A stretch of 6,480 nucleotides of DNA, taken from contig JALOMY010000169.1 of assembly GCA_025455225.1 (NCBI GenBank), positions 1 through 6,480 of the forward strand, written 5' to 3'. Below the pieces are notes generated by a model that was given only the letters and a program-made list of their open reading frames with translations, searched no databases and was not told the origin of the DNA. Shown here one piece after another: positions 1-6,480 of the stretch; the first letter of the stretch is position 1, and every line of letters begins with the position of its first letter. The position numbers were made by a program, and so were the translations under genes. Source of the DNA: Cyclobacteriaceae bacterium. GTDB lineage: Bacteria > Bacteroidota > Bacteroidia > Cytophagales > Cyclobacteriaceae.

Positions 1-7
1 ATTTTAG

Positions 8-742
8 ATGAATACAATCCAAAAAATGAGTCGGTTACTGTTTCTGCTTTCGGTATTCCTTGTTTCGTGCACCAGTACTCAAATCAACCAGGCGCTTGGG
101 GATCTCAATAAATCCGTGAATGGTGACAAGCCGCTTACTACCGCAGAGGTAGCTGAGGGTTTAAAAGAAGCGTTGATTAATGGTATTTCCAGTGGTTCCG
201 ATCAGGCTTCGCAATTGGATGGCTATTTTAAAAATCCCCAGATCAAAATTCCTTTTCCGCCCGATGTAAAGCGCGTAGAAGACCGTCTTCGTCAGATTGG
301 TTTGGGCGGTGAAGTGGATAAGTTTATTATGACGTTAAACCGGGGTGCTGAAGATGCTGCCAAAGAGGCTAAGCCGATTTTTATCGCAGCCATCAAGCAA
401 ATGACCATTCAGGATGCATGGGGAATTCTGAAAGGAGAAGAGAATGCGGCAACTGAATATTTAAGACGCACTACCTCCTCACAACTCTATGAGAAATTTA
501 AACCGGTCATTGCCAATTCACTTAACAAGGTGAGTGCCACAAAATATTATAGCGATCTGGTGAATACATATAACAAAATACCCATGGTTGAAAAAGTCAA
601 TCCCGACCTGAATGATTATGCTACCAACAAAGCCATGGATGGATTGTTTCTATTAATTGCGCAGGAAGAAAAGAAAATCCGGCAAGACCCTGTAGCCCGT
701 ACTTCTGACTTATTGAAAAAGGTATTTGGTTATAATAAATGA
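8..742 (+). CDS. DUF4197 family lipoprotein
   Basis: Predicted lipoprotein of 244 aa exported to the periplasmic side of a membrane; the biochemical role of the DUF4197 family is unknown. An N-terminal hydrophobic stretch (residues 10-19) ends in the lipobox L-V-S-C with the lipidated Cys at 21, followed by a polar linker. The rest fits DUF4197 along its whole length: DGYFKNPQIKIPFP (71-84), NRGAEDAA (111-118), QDAWGILKG (135-143), ATEYLR (148-153), and the C-terminal block with DGLFLLIAQEE (211-221), IRQDP and LLKKVFG. It is mainly helical and has the usual family length. Two starts are possible: ATG at 8 or ATG at 26 (residue 7). Both keep the signal peptide, and no Shine-Dalgarno sequence separates them. 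Only 7 bp lie upstream in the window, so the promoter is not seen. The next lipoprotein gene begins 16 bp after its stop. Family call is firm, function unknown. Confidence 0.9.
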   Translation: MNTIQKMSRLLFLLSVFLVSCTSTQINQALGDLNKSVNGDKPLTTAEVAEGLKEALINGISSGSDQASQLDGYFKNPQIKIPFPPDVKRVEDRLRQIGLGGEVDKFIMTLNRGAEDAAKEAKPIFIAAIKQMTIQDAWGILKGEENAATEYLRRTTSSQLYEKFKPVIANSLNKVSATKYYSDLVNTYNKIPMVEKVNPDLNDYATNKAMDGLFLLIAQEEKKIRQDPVARTSDLLKKVFGYNK

Positions 743-758
743 ACATCAACCTAAAAAA

Positions 759-1247
759 ATGAAGAAATATTTCATTTGCCTGCTGGCCCTTGCTATGGTT
801 TCCTGCGGCCAGAAAAAAAACACCGGTCAGAATTTCCCGGGTATTGAACTAACGACTTTTGAAGGCATTTGCGGATGTGTAACCAAGGCTGAAATCGAAG
901 AAGCGTTGGAGAGCAAACTTTCTGAGATTCCAGTTGAGATAAATGAGGAGTATTTGGGAGGACGTGGATGTTCTTATCTGGGTTATAAATTTGATGGTGA
1001 AGTGCATTTTGGATACATCATATTTCCATCAGCCGAAGAATTTGATAAGGTGCGTTCTGCAAAGAAAGTTGAAGATGTGGGTGATGAAGCCTATGTATTG
1101 AACGGACCGGATGCACAACAGTTGTGGGCGCGGCTGGACGATTACTATGTAATGATTGCCATTGGAGATGCGCCACGACCAACGCAGAGTGCTAAGCTTG
1201 CTAATGCAGTTCTGGAAGGTTTGAAGAGCAATAGAATTGAACTTTAA
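759..1247 (+). CDS. Small Cys-containing lipoprotein of unknown function
   Basis: A 162-aa predicted lipoprotein that I cannot assign to a named family with confidence. The signal peptide runs from MKKYF through a hydrophobic core (residues 5-14) to M-V-S-C, with lipidated Cys16. The frame is open back to a TTG at 726, but that start would overlap the DUF4197 gene and put a charged 11-residue extension before the signal peptide, so ATG 759 is preferred. The mature part has three further cysteines: C38 and C40 in a GICGC motif, and C71 in GCSY. A VGDEAY motif follows at 107-112. The order (N-terminal Cys near a helix, then CSY, then a strand, then VGDEAY, then strands) recalls actinobacterial DUF3558-type lipoproteins; this is pattern resemblance only. 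C38 or C40 may form a disulfide with C71. It is flanked by short gaps on the same strand (16 bp before, 7 bp after), so it is probably in an operon with its neighbours. Confidence 0.82.
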   Translation: MKKYFICLLALAMVSCGQKKNTGQNFPGIELTTFEGICGCVTKAEIEEALESKLSEIPVEINEEYLGGRGCSYLGYKFDGEVHFGYIIFPSAEEFDKVRSAKKVEDVGDEAYVLNGPDAQQLWARLDDYYVMIAIGDAPRPTQSAKLANAVLEGLKSNRIEL

Positions 1248-1254
1248 TAAGGAT

Positions 1255-2925
1255 ATGAATCTATTTAAGAAACACGAAGCAACATTAACTAAAGCAATTG
1301 AAGCCCTGCACAAACGCACGTTTTATGCAGCCTACCCGGAACATCCGGCCCCTGCCATTTACGGTGAGACTGCCGATGCAGATGGCCAGACAAAGTTCAA
1401 GGCCTCATTGAAAAAAAAATTTGAAGAACTGAAACAGTCAAATGCGGAAGGATGGATAGGCGTGGAGGAATCTCCATATACCCAGGAACCACTGGGCATA
1501 CAGTATCCATCTTTTTCTGTTGACACCCTGATCAATCGTGCAAAGGCTGCGTACCACGTGTGGCGTAAAGTCAGTGCACAGGATCGGGCCGGCATCCTGG
1601 TGGAATCTCTTGAGCGTGTGAAAGCACGATTTTTTGAAATCGCGTATGCTACCATACACACCACCGGCCAGGGATACATGATGGCATTCCAGGCATCCGG
1701 CCCCCATGCGGCCGATCGTGCCCTCGAAGCTATTGCGTCTGGCTACGAAGAACTGAAGCGTTTCCCTTCATCAGCTTTATGGGATAAGCCGATGGGCAAA
1801 TTCAACATTCAATTGAATAAAGAATGGCGCGCAGTACCGAAAGGCATTTCGCTTGTGATCGGATGTTCAACATTTCCCACCTGGAATACAGTACCGGGAT
1901 TGTATGCCAGCCTTGTAACGGGCAACCCGGTAATTGTTAAACCACATCCGGGTGCGGTATTGCCGATTGCCATTGTGGTGGCTGAAATACAAAACGTATT
2001 GGCTGAGAACAATCTCGATCCGAACATATGTCAGTTGGCTGTGGATACATTCGATAAGATGATCACCAAAGAGTTGGCCGAACATCCAGACGTTAAGTTG
2101 ATTGACTTTACGGGTAATTCCGCTTTTGGAAGTTACCTCGAAGGATTGAAAGGTAAGTCGGTATTTACCGAAAAGACCGGGGTTAACTCCGTGATTCTTG
2201 ACTCAATGGCTGATGCAGATAAAGTAGCTGCGAACCTCGCATTTTCGTTAACGCTGTATTCCGGTCAGATGTGTACGGCTCCTCAGAATTTTTATATTCC
2301 GGCATCGGGGATTAAAACACCCAATGGAAATCTTTCCTTCAATGAATTTGCGCAGAAGCTGGTCGATAACATCAATGGACTAGTCGACAATCCGAAAGCC
2401 GGACCGTTTGTGTTAGGCGCCATTCAAAATAAGAACACGTGCACGCGCATAACCGAAGCAGAAATGCTTCAAGGCAAAGTGTGGCTGAAATCGCGCAGCA
2501 TTGAAAATCCGATGTTCAAAAATGCAAGAATCAACACGCCTGTAGTGGTTGAAATCGATGCATCGGAGAAGGAAGTCTTCAGCAAGGAATTGTTCGGACC
2601 CATCGCACTCCTGATAAAGACCAAAGACACGAATCATTCCATTGCATTAGCGCAGGAGATGGCGATGCATCATGGTGCAATCTCGTGTGGAGCCTATACT
2701 ACAGATGCAACAACGCGCGAAGCCATTGCCGATGCCATGGCCCTCGCGGCAACACCGGTATCATTTAACCTGGTGGGTGGTATCTACATGAATCAGAACG
2801 CTGGTTTTTCTGATTTCCATGTAACGGGAGGAAATCCATCCGGCAACGCTTCGTTCACCAATCCGGAGTATGTGGTGAAGCGTTTCACCTGGGTCGGTCA
2901 CCGCGAACCTGTGCCTGCAGGTTAA
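1255..2925 (+). CDS. paaN: PaaN-type aldehyde dehydrogenase, phenylacetate degradation
   Basis: Cytoplasmic NAD(P)+-dependent aldehyde dehydrogenase of 556 aa. In the phenylacetyl-CoA pathway, enzymes of this class oxidise 3-oxo-5,6-dehydrosuberyl-CoA semialdehyde after the oxepin-CoA ring opens. The N-terminus (FKKHEATLTKAIEAL, then YPEHPAP.IYGE) is typical of the PaaN family rather than general ALDHs. ALDH landmarks appear in order: PTWN with Asn211, VIVKP with Lys229 (cofactor binding), DFTGN (284-288), Glu306 in FTEKTG at the position of the ALDH general base, and the nucleophile Cys340 in SGQMCTAP. There is no MaoC/hydratase domain, unlike the longer fused PaaZ (about 680 aa), so ring hydrolysis would need a separate enzyme. 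I chose ATG 1255 over the upstream in-frame TTG at 1237, which would overlap the preceding gene; the gap is then 7 bp. No other paa gene is in the window, so a role on another CoA-linked aldehyde cannot be excluded. Confidence 0.9.
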   Translation: MNLFKKHEATLTKAIEALHKRTFYAAYPEHPAPAIYGETADADGQTKFKASLKKKFEELKQSNAEGWIGVEESPYTQEPLGIQYPSFSVDTLINRAKAAYHVWRKVSAQDRAGILVESLERVKARFFEIAYATIHTTGQGYMMAFQASGPHAADRALEAIASGYEELKRFPSSALWDKPMGKFNIQLNKEWRAVPKGISLVIGCSTFPTWNTVPGLYASLVTGNPVIVKPHPGAVLPIAIVVAEIQNVLAENNLDPNICQLAVDTFDKMITKELAEHPDVKLIDFTGNSAFGSYLEGLKGKSVFTEKTGVNSVILDSMADADKVAANLAFSLTLYSGQMCTAPQNFYIPASGIKTPNGNLSFNEFAQKLVDNINGLVDNPKAGPFVLGAIQNKNTCTRITEAEMLQGKVWLKSRSIENPMFKNARINTPVVVEIDASEKEVFSKELFGPIALLIKTKDTNHSIALAQEMAMHHGAISCGAYTTDATTREAIADAMALAATPVSFNLVGGIYMNQNAGFSDFHVTGGNPSGNASFTNPEYVVKRFTWVGHREPVPAG

Positions 2926-2970
2926 TAGCTATGGGTTGCCGCGAAGAAGAGGCGGACTCAAAAGTAAGCT

Positions 2971-3046
2971 CGTCATTCTGAGCATAGCGAGGAATCCCCG
3001 TCATCAGCACTCAAAAAGGGGACATCTCACTGCGTTCGATGTGACG
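2971..3046. repeat. REP-like imperfect inverted repeat between convergent genes
   Basis: Two 29-nt arms, 2971-2999 and 3018-3046, are imperfect reverse complements (18 of 29 positions match by my hand alignment, and about 5 more could pair as G-U in RNA) around an 18-nt loop. Both ends of each arm match best: CGTCA at the outer end and CCCC/GGGG at the loop. The left arm reads GTCATTCTGAGCATAGCGAG, which resembles a dispersed palindrome (GTCATTCTGAGCGnAGCGAAGAATC type) that I recall from intergenic regions of many Bacteroidota; this could not be checked here. It sits in the 154-bp gap between two converging transcription units, so the folded RNA could end transcription from either side, although no clear U-tract follows. 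The rest of the gap has no recognisable feature apart from a 10-bp palindrome, ATGTATACAT, at 3056-3065. Confidence 0.6.
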
Positions 3047-3079
3047 TGGTTGACTATGTATACATTTGAGACAGCCACT

Positions 3080-4198
3080 TTACGACCGTTTACGATAATT
3101 CCAAATGGCGAGGGCATTTAGAATTACACCGAACAGGGCAATGGAATACATATGCGACCGGATTTCGTATAAGCCACTGCCTTTAAGAATGATCATACGC
3201 ATCACTTCAATGAAATAGGAAATCGGGTTGACGCGTGTGAAGAGCTGTGCCCACGGAGGCATACTGTCGGTGGAAGTAAATAATCCACTGAGAAGGACGA
3301 AAATGATCAGCAGGAAAAACGACAGCAACAATGCCTGCTGTTGGGTTGATGCAAATGTGGAAACCAGGAGTCCTAAACCCAGCACAGAGATAAGGTATAT
3401 AGCTGAAAAGATGTAGATGGTGACAAAACTTCCAACGGGTACAATGTCATAAACAGCCCAGGAAATGAAAAGCCCGATGGAAAGAACGACAAGGCCCAGA
3501 ATCCAAAATGGAATCATTTTCCCCAAAATGAATTCATGTTTGCGGATAGGAGTTACGTTGATTTGTTCGAGTGTTCCCTTCTCCTTTTCGCTGACAATAT
3601 TCAATGCGGACAGGAAGGAGCCGACAATGGTAACGAGTAACACCAAAATGCCCGGCACCATAAAGATCTTATAGTTCATCAACGGATTATACCAGTTGAT
3701 ACCGGCTACTGAAATGGTGGGCTGAATGTTTTGCCGGGGAAGTTGTATCCATTCCAGTTGCAGTTCATGATTGAAGTCCTGAATAATACTTCGCAGGTAC
3801 GCGCCACCCAGATTGGCTTTCACTCCATTCACAGCGTTAATGGCCATAAATAAGGAGCTGGAATTTTCGCGAATCAGGTTGCGTTCAAAATCAGCCGGTA
3901 TCTGAAGGATAAGATCGGCCTGGTTATTTTCTACCCGTTTCAAAGCCTGGTCGTATGAATCGGTGAAATCAACTAATGTGAAGTATTCGGTAGAAGTGAT
4001 TTTATGCGCCAATCGCTGCGATGAGGGTGAGCGATCATAATCAACAATGCAAATTTTTACGTTCTTAACTTCATAATCCGCAGCAAAAGGAAGGATAAGC
4101 AACTGCATTACCGGCACAACAAACAATATCCGCAGGATGGCAGGGTCGCGGAATATCTGCCGGAATTCTTTCTCCAGTAAAAATCGAAGCACCTTCAT
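3080..4198 (-). CDS. ABC-2 type exporter permease, YbhR-like (second permease)
   Basis: Inner-membrane permease of 372 aa, last gene of the exporter operon, of the ABC2_membrane_3 / YhhJ-YbhR type. The topology is typical: a short cytosolic N-terminal helix (EKEFRQIFRDP, 10-19), TM1 about 22-40, a large extracytoplasmic domain (about 41-175), then TM2 about 177-199, TM3 228-250, TM4 258-280, TM5 286-308 and TM6 349-366. Between TM2 and TM3 lies the cytosolic SEKEKGTLEQINVTPI segment (203-218), the conserved stretch thought to contact the ATPase. Its start codon overlaps the stop of the first permease by 4 bp (ATGA), implying translational coupling. It is paralogous to that permease: both have EVKN at residues 43-46 and the same segment order, so the two probably form a heterodimeric channel. 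The family call is firm. The substrate is unknown; relatives export drugs, cations or lipids. The neighbouring REP-like repeat may terminate the transcript. Confidence 0.92.
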   Translation of the reverse strand: MKVLRFLLEKEFRQIFRDPAILRILFVVPVMQLLILPFAADYEVKNVKICIVDYDRSPSSQRLAHKITSTEYFTLVDFTDSYDQALKRVENNQADLILQIPADFERNLIRENSSSLFMAINAVNGVKANLGGAYLRSIIQDFNHELQLEWIQLPRQNIQPTISVAGINWYNPLMNYKIFMVPGILVLLVTIVGSFLSALNIVSEKEKGTLEQINVTPIRKHEFILGKMIPFWILGLVVLSIGLFISWAVYDIVPVGSFVTIYIFSAIYLISVLGLGLLVSTFASTQQQALLLSFFLLIIFVLLSGLFTSTDSMPPWAQLFTRVNPISYFIEVMRMIILKGSGLYEIRSHMYSIALFGVILNALAIWNYRKRS

Positions 4199-5301
4199 TC
4201 CAACCGTGTTTTAAAATTTTTAATACTCACAGCCATAAAGAAGAAGGCCATGCCAGAGAGAATCAGCGTTTCCTTCCATACATAGTTAAAGTCAAGCCCT
4301 TTAATCATCACACTGATTACGGTACTGTAAAACCAGCGGGCAGGCACAACATTGGAAAGAAATCGAAGTGGGGCCGGCATGTTTTCAATTGGGAACATAA
4401 AACCACTCAGCATGATTGTAGGTACCATCAAGCCCATTAATGAAAACAACATGGCAACCTGCTGGGATGTGGAAACTGAAGAAATGAGCAGGCCAAGCGC
4501 AAGTGAAGCAATAATAAACAGCATGCACTCCAGTATCAGCAAGACCAGGTTTCCCTGGATCGGAACATCCAGTACAAAGACGCTCAATAACAATATGCTG
4601 ATGACGTTCACCACCGACAGAAGGAAATACGGAATCATTTTAGCAAACACCATGCTCAAGGGTCGGATGGGTGAAACCAGGATAACCTCCATGGTTCCGA
4701 TTTCTTTTTCCCTTACAATCGAAATGGAAGTCATCATGGCACATACCAGCATCAGTACTAGGGCCATCACACCGGGTACAAAATTGTAGGAACCTTTCAA
4801 TTGCGGATTGTACAACATCCGCATTTCAGTGTTGATGCGTAATGGAATCTCTCCGGCATCACGCAAACTGCTTTGATAATCCATGATTACCGCTGTTGCA
4901 TAGTTAATCAGTGTGCTGGAAACATTTGGATCGCTGGCATCACCAATCAGTTGAATGGTAGCCGACTGGCCGTGCAACAGTTCATGTTCAAAGTTGGATG
5001 GAAATACTACGGCCAACCTGATCTTCCCGGATTTAAATGCTGGCTCCAGTTCGTCATTCGATTGTAAATATTGTTGAATGTCAAAATACCGGCTGGCTTC
5101 AAACCGGTCGATGATGGCGCGCGAAGAAGCGTCTTTCGCAAGATCCAGAACAGCAATGCGTGAATTCTTCACTTCGTTGGTGAGTGCAAAACCAAAAATC
5201 AGGATGAGAACCACGGGAATACCCAGGAGGATAAAGAAGGTCTGCCTGTCGCGAATCAGGTGGTAGAACTCTTTTTTTACGAAAAACAGAAATTGTTTCA
5301 T
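4195..5301 (-). CDS. ABC-2 type exporter permease, YbhS-like (first permease)
   Basis: Inner-membrane permease of 368 aa, partner of the downstream permease. A cytosolic N-terminal helix (KKEFYHLIRDRQ, 9-20) precedes TM1 (about 22-40). An extracytoplasmic domain (about 41-173) is followed by TM2 174-195, TM3 222-244, TM4 252-274, TM5 281-302 and TM6 345-361. The conserved cytosolic segment REKEIGTMEVILVSPI (197-212) lies between TM2 and TM3, and ISSVSTSQQVAML (273-285) and MLSGFMFPIENMP (297-309) are typical of the family. The gene starts 30 bp after the ATPase gene, the only real gap in the operon, with no Shine-Dalgarno sequence. Its end overlaps the next start by 4 bp. Homologues such as E. 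coli YbhS work with YbhR, the double ATPase YbhF, and usually a HlyD-like adaptor and TolC. No adaptor gene is visible here; it would be expected upstream, beyond the right edge. Substrate not deducible. Confidence 0.92.
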   Translation of the reverse strand: MKQFLFFVKKEFYHLIRDRQTFFILLGIPVVLILIFGFALTNEVKNSRIAVLDLAKDASSRAIIDRFEASRYFDIQQYLQSNDELEPAFKSGKIRLAVVFPSNFEHELLHGQSATIQLIGDASDPNVSSTLINYATAVIMDYQSSLRDAGEIPLRINTEMRMLYNPQLKGSYNFVPGVMALVLMLVCAMMTSISIVREKEIGTMEVILVSPIRPLSMVFAKMIPYFLLSVVNVISILLLSVFVLDVPIQGNLVLLILECMLFIIASLALGLLISSVSTSQQVAMLFSLMGLMVPTIMLSGFMFPIENMPAPLRFLSNVVPARWFYSTVISVMIKGLDFNYVWKETLILSGMAFFFMAVSIKNFKTRLE

Positions 5302-5331
5302 GTTTCGTCTGATAGCTTTTCGTTAATCAAT

Positions 5332-6069
5332 TCAATCGTCACTCCGTTTAGCCTTTCGGGCCAGTTGCAAAAACATCTCTGCGATGGAGTTTGAGGTGTA
5401 TTTCTTTTTGAGCTCTTCCGGTGTTCCCATGGCTTCGATTCCTCCATCTACCATTATCGAAACCCGGTTACAGTACTCAGCCTCATCCATGTAATGCGTG
5501 GTAACAAAGACAGTTGTTCCGCGACTGGCGGCCTCAAAAATCATAGTCCAGAATTCACGCCTGGTAATCGGATCAACACCACCGGTAGGTTCATCCAGGA
5601 AAACAATTTTCGGATCATGAATCATCGCTACCGAGAATGCAAGTTTTTGCCGCCAACCCAGTGGTAATGACCTCACCAGAGTATTGGCTTTGTCTTCCAG
5701 TTTCAGCGCGGTTACAAGTTGGTCTGTTTTTGTTTTAATGGTGGGAATGCTGAGTCCGTAAATGCCTCCGTATAACCGGATGTTTTCACGAATGGTAAGA
5801 TCCTCATACAAGGAAAACTTCTGACTCATGTACCCGATGCTTCGCTTGATTTTCTCTGCTTCTTTATACAAATCAAAACCGGCAACAGTAGCCTCTCCAC
5901 TGCTAGGCATGGATAGTCCGCAGAGCATTCGCATGGCAGTAGTTTTGCCGGCTCCGTTGGCACCCAGAAAACCAAAAATTTCTCCGGGGTTAACATCGAA
6001 CGTGATGTTATCAACAGCCACAAAGGAGCCAAATCGTTTGGTTAAATGCTGAACGGAAATGGATTTCAT
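5332..6069 (-). CDS. ABC exporter ATP-binding protein, equivalent to YbhF C-terminal half
   Basis: Cytoplasmic ATPase subunit of 245 aa, one complete nucleotide-binding domain, energising the two ABC-2 permeases downstream. Visible motifs are Walker A GANGAGKT (36-43, Lys42), Q-loop Gln83 in MSQKFSLYEDLT, signature LPLGWRQK (135-142), Walker B IVFLDE (155-160, catalytic Glu160), D-loop GGVDP (163-167) and H-loop His192 in TTHYMDEAE. The signature departs from LSGGQ: Ser, the first Gly and Gln are replaced by Pro, Leu and Trp. As far as I recall, a similar LPLG form occurs in the second half of YbhF, so this is probably a family trait, not damage. Its ATG overlaps the stop of the upstream ATPase gene by 4 bp, so the two ATPases are probably made in equal amounts and pair as a heterodimer. 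No Shine-Dalgarno sequence precedes it. Confidence 0.95.
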   Translation of the reverse strand: MKSISVQHLTKRFGSFVAVDNITFDVNPGEIFGFLGANGAGKTTAMRMLCGLSMPSSGEATVAGFDLYKEAEKIKRSIGYMSQKFSLYEDLTIRENIRLYGGIYGLSIPTIKTKTDQLVTALKLEDKANTLVRSLPLGWRQKLAFSVAMIHDPKIVFLDEPTGGVDPITRREFWTMIFEAASRGTTVFVTTHYMDEAEYCNRVSIMVDGGIEAMGTPEELKKKYTSNSIAEMFLQLARKAKRSDD

Positions 6070-6480
6070 GGCTTACTGTTTTGTTGCATCAGTTCCATAA
6101 AGCAGTCTTCAATACCGGCTTTGATTTTCTCCAACCGTAATGAAGTATGACCGAGCTGAACCAGGGTGTCGTGTACCTTTGGCATGTTTTCTTCACCCTC
6201 CTGTAAGGTAACGTGATGTTCTTGTCCGAACGGATAACAGGAATACACTTCAGGCAAGGCGCGAAGATCGGTTAATAGTTTATACATGTTTTCAGCGCGG
6301 GCCGACCACAGGGTATGTTGAAAATTTTCAGCAATGCCTTCAGGGGTGTTGATGTCGAGAATTCTTCCATTTTGAATCAACGCCACCCGATCGCATAATC
6401 CGGCTTCATCCATGTAGGGAGTTGAAACAAGGATGGTGATGTTCTGTTGCTGAAGGTTATGGAGCAGATCCCAGAATTCC
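6066..6480 (-). CDS. ABC exporter ATP-binding protein, YbhF N-terminal-half equivalent (partial)
   Basis: C-terminal 137 residues of an ATPase whose 5' part lies beyond the right edge. The frame stays open from the edge, starting with EFWDLLHNLQQQ, so the internal Met at 6413 is not the start. It begins just after the expected Walker B/D-loop region, which is outside the window along with Walker A, Q-loop and signature. The switch region reads LVSTPYMDEAGLCDRVALI: Pro occupies the place of the H-loop His (compare TTHYMDEAEYCNR in the next gene). The rest (from about SARAENMYKLLTDLRALPEVY to the end) is the C-terminal accessory region common in drug-export ATPases of this group. Its stop overlaps the next ATPase start by 4 bp. 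In E. coli these two domains are fused in YbhF; here they are separate genes. Assignment as an ABC ATPase rests on this motif, the downstream gene and the operon layout. Confidence 0.88.
   Translation of the reverse strand, partial: EFWDLLHNLQQQNITILVSTPYMDEAGLCDRVALIQNGRILDINTPEGIAENFQHTLWSARAENMYKLLTDLRALPEVYSCYPFGQEHHVTLQEGEENMPKVHDTLVQLGHTSLRLEKIKAGIEDCFMELMQQNSKP

Noticed and set aside
986..993. TAAATTTG, a match to the Bacteroidota -7 promoter motif TAnnTTTG, upstream of paaN
   Set aside because: It is inside the small lipoprotein gene, with no TTG at the required spacing upstream, and lies about 260 bp from the paaN start; a chance match is likely.
1029..1319. 96-codon - strand open frame across the junction of the small lipoprotein and paaN
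   Set aside because: It is antisense to two supported genes and shows no recognisable domain or signal.
2939..2955. Small hairpin CCGC/GCGG just after the paaN stop as a terminator
   Set aside because: The stem is only 4 bp with a 9-nt purine loop and no following T-tract; the larger inverted repeat downstream is a better candidate.
3061..3068. TACATTTG, another -7 motif match, which would fire antisense into the second permease gene
   Set aside because: The nearest upstream TTG (3050-3052) is only 8 bp away instead of about 19, so no convincing promoter is formed.
2936..3121. Small + strand open frame (61 codons, TTG start) in the intergenic gap
   Set aside because: It is mostly translated palindromic repeat, starts with TTG without a ribosome site, has low-complexity basic composition, and runs into the 3' end of the opposing permease gene.
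4352..4789. 145-codon + strand open frame opposite the first permease
   Set aside because: It lies entirely antisense to a well-supported permease with conserved motifs; its Met/Ser/Thr-rich composition is the usual mirror of hydrophobic codons.
5302..5331. Possible internal promoter or small gene in the 30-bp gap between ATPase and permease
   Set aside because: It is too short to hold a promoter with both elements, and no motif is visible; it is best read as a simple operon spacer.

Overview
The window looks like chromosomal DNA from a member of the Bacteroidota, most likely a Cytophagales-type organism. This is inferred from moderate GC, near-absence of Shine-Dalgarno sequences before the starts, short Cys-anchored lipoproteins, and a gene content (DUF4197 lipoprotein, PaaN, split YbhF/YbhS/YbhR-like ABC exporter) that is ordinary for that group. 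It has two convergent gene blocks separated by about 150 bp. No tRNA, rRNA, CRISPR array, transposase, phage gene or riboswitch is visible.

Left block (+ strand, 8-2925): two predicted outer-membrane or periplasm-facing lipoproteins are followed by an ALDH-family enzyme of the PaaN type (phenylacetate catabolism). The first lipoprotein belongs to the DUF4197 family; the second is small, Cys-rich and of unknown function. The genes lie 16 and 7 bp apart, so they could be co-transcribed, although no functional link between the lipoproteins and PaaN is evident. No other paa gene is in the window.

Centre (2926-3079): the gap between the convergent blocks holds an imperfect 29-nt inverted repeat resembling the dispersed palindromic (REP-like) elements that recur between genes in many Bacteroidota. 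It may also serve as a shared terminator.

Right block (- strand, 6480 down to 3080): a tightly packed ABC-2-type exporter operon reading right to left. It starts with the C-terminal part of a first ATPase (cut by the window edge), then a complete second ATPase, then two paralogous six-TM permeases. The layout matches the E. coli YbhF-YbhS-YbhR drug/cation exporter, with the double-ATPase YbhF split into two genes. Two of the three intergenic junctions are 4-bp ATGA overlaps. The two ATPases carry complementary defects (no H-loop His in the first, a degraded LSGGQ signature in the second). These fall in the same composite ATP site, suggesting an asymmetric exporter with one catalytic and one degenerate site.

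I see no strong evidence for a wholly new system. The most rewarding observations are the asymmetric ATPase pair, the palindromic repeat, and the uncharacterised small lipoprotein placed directly before paaN.
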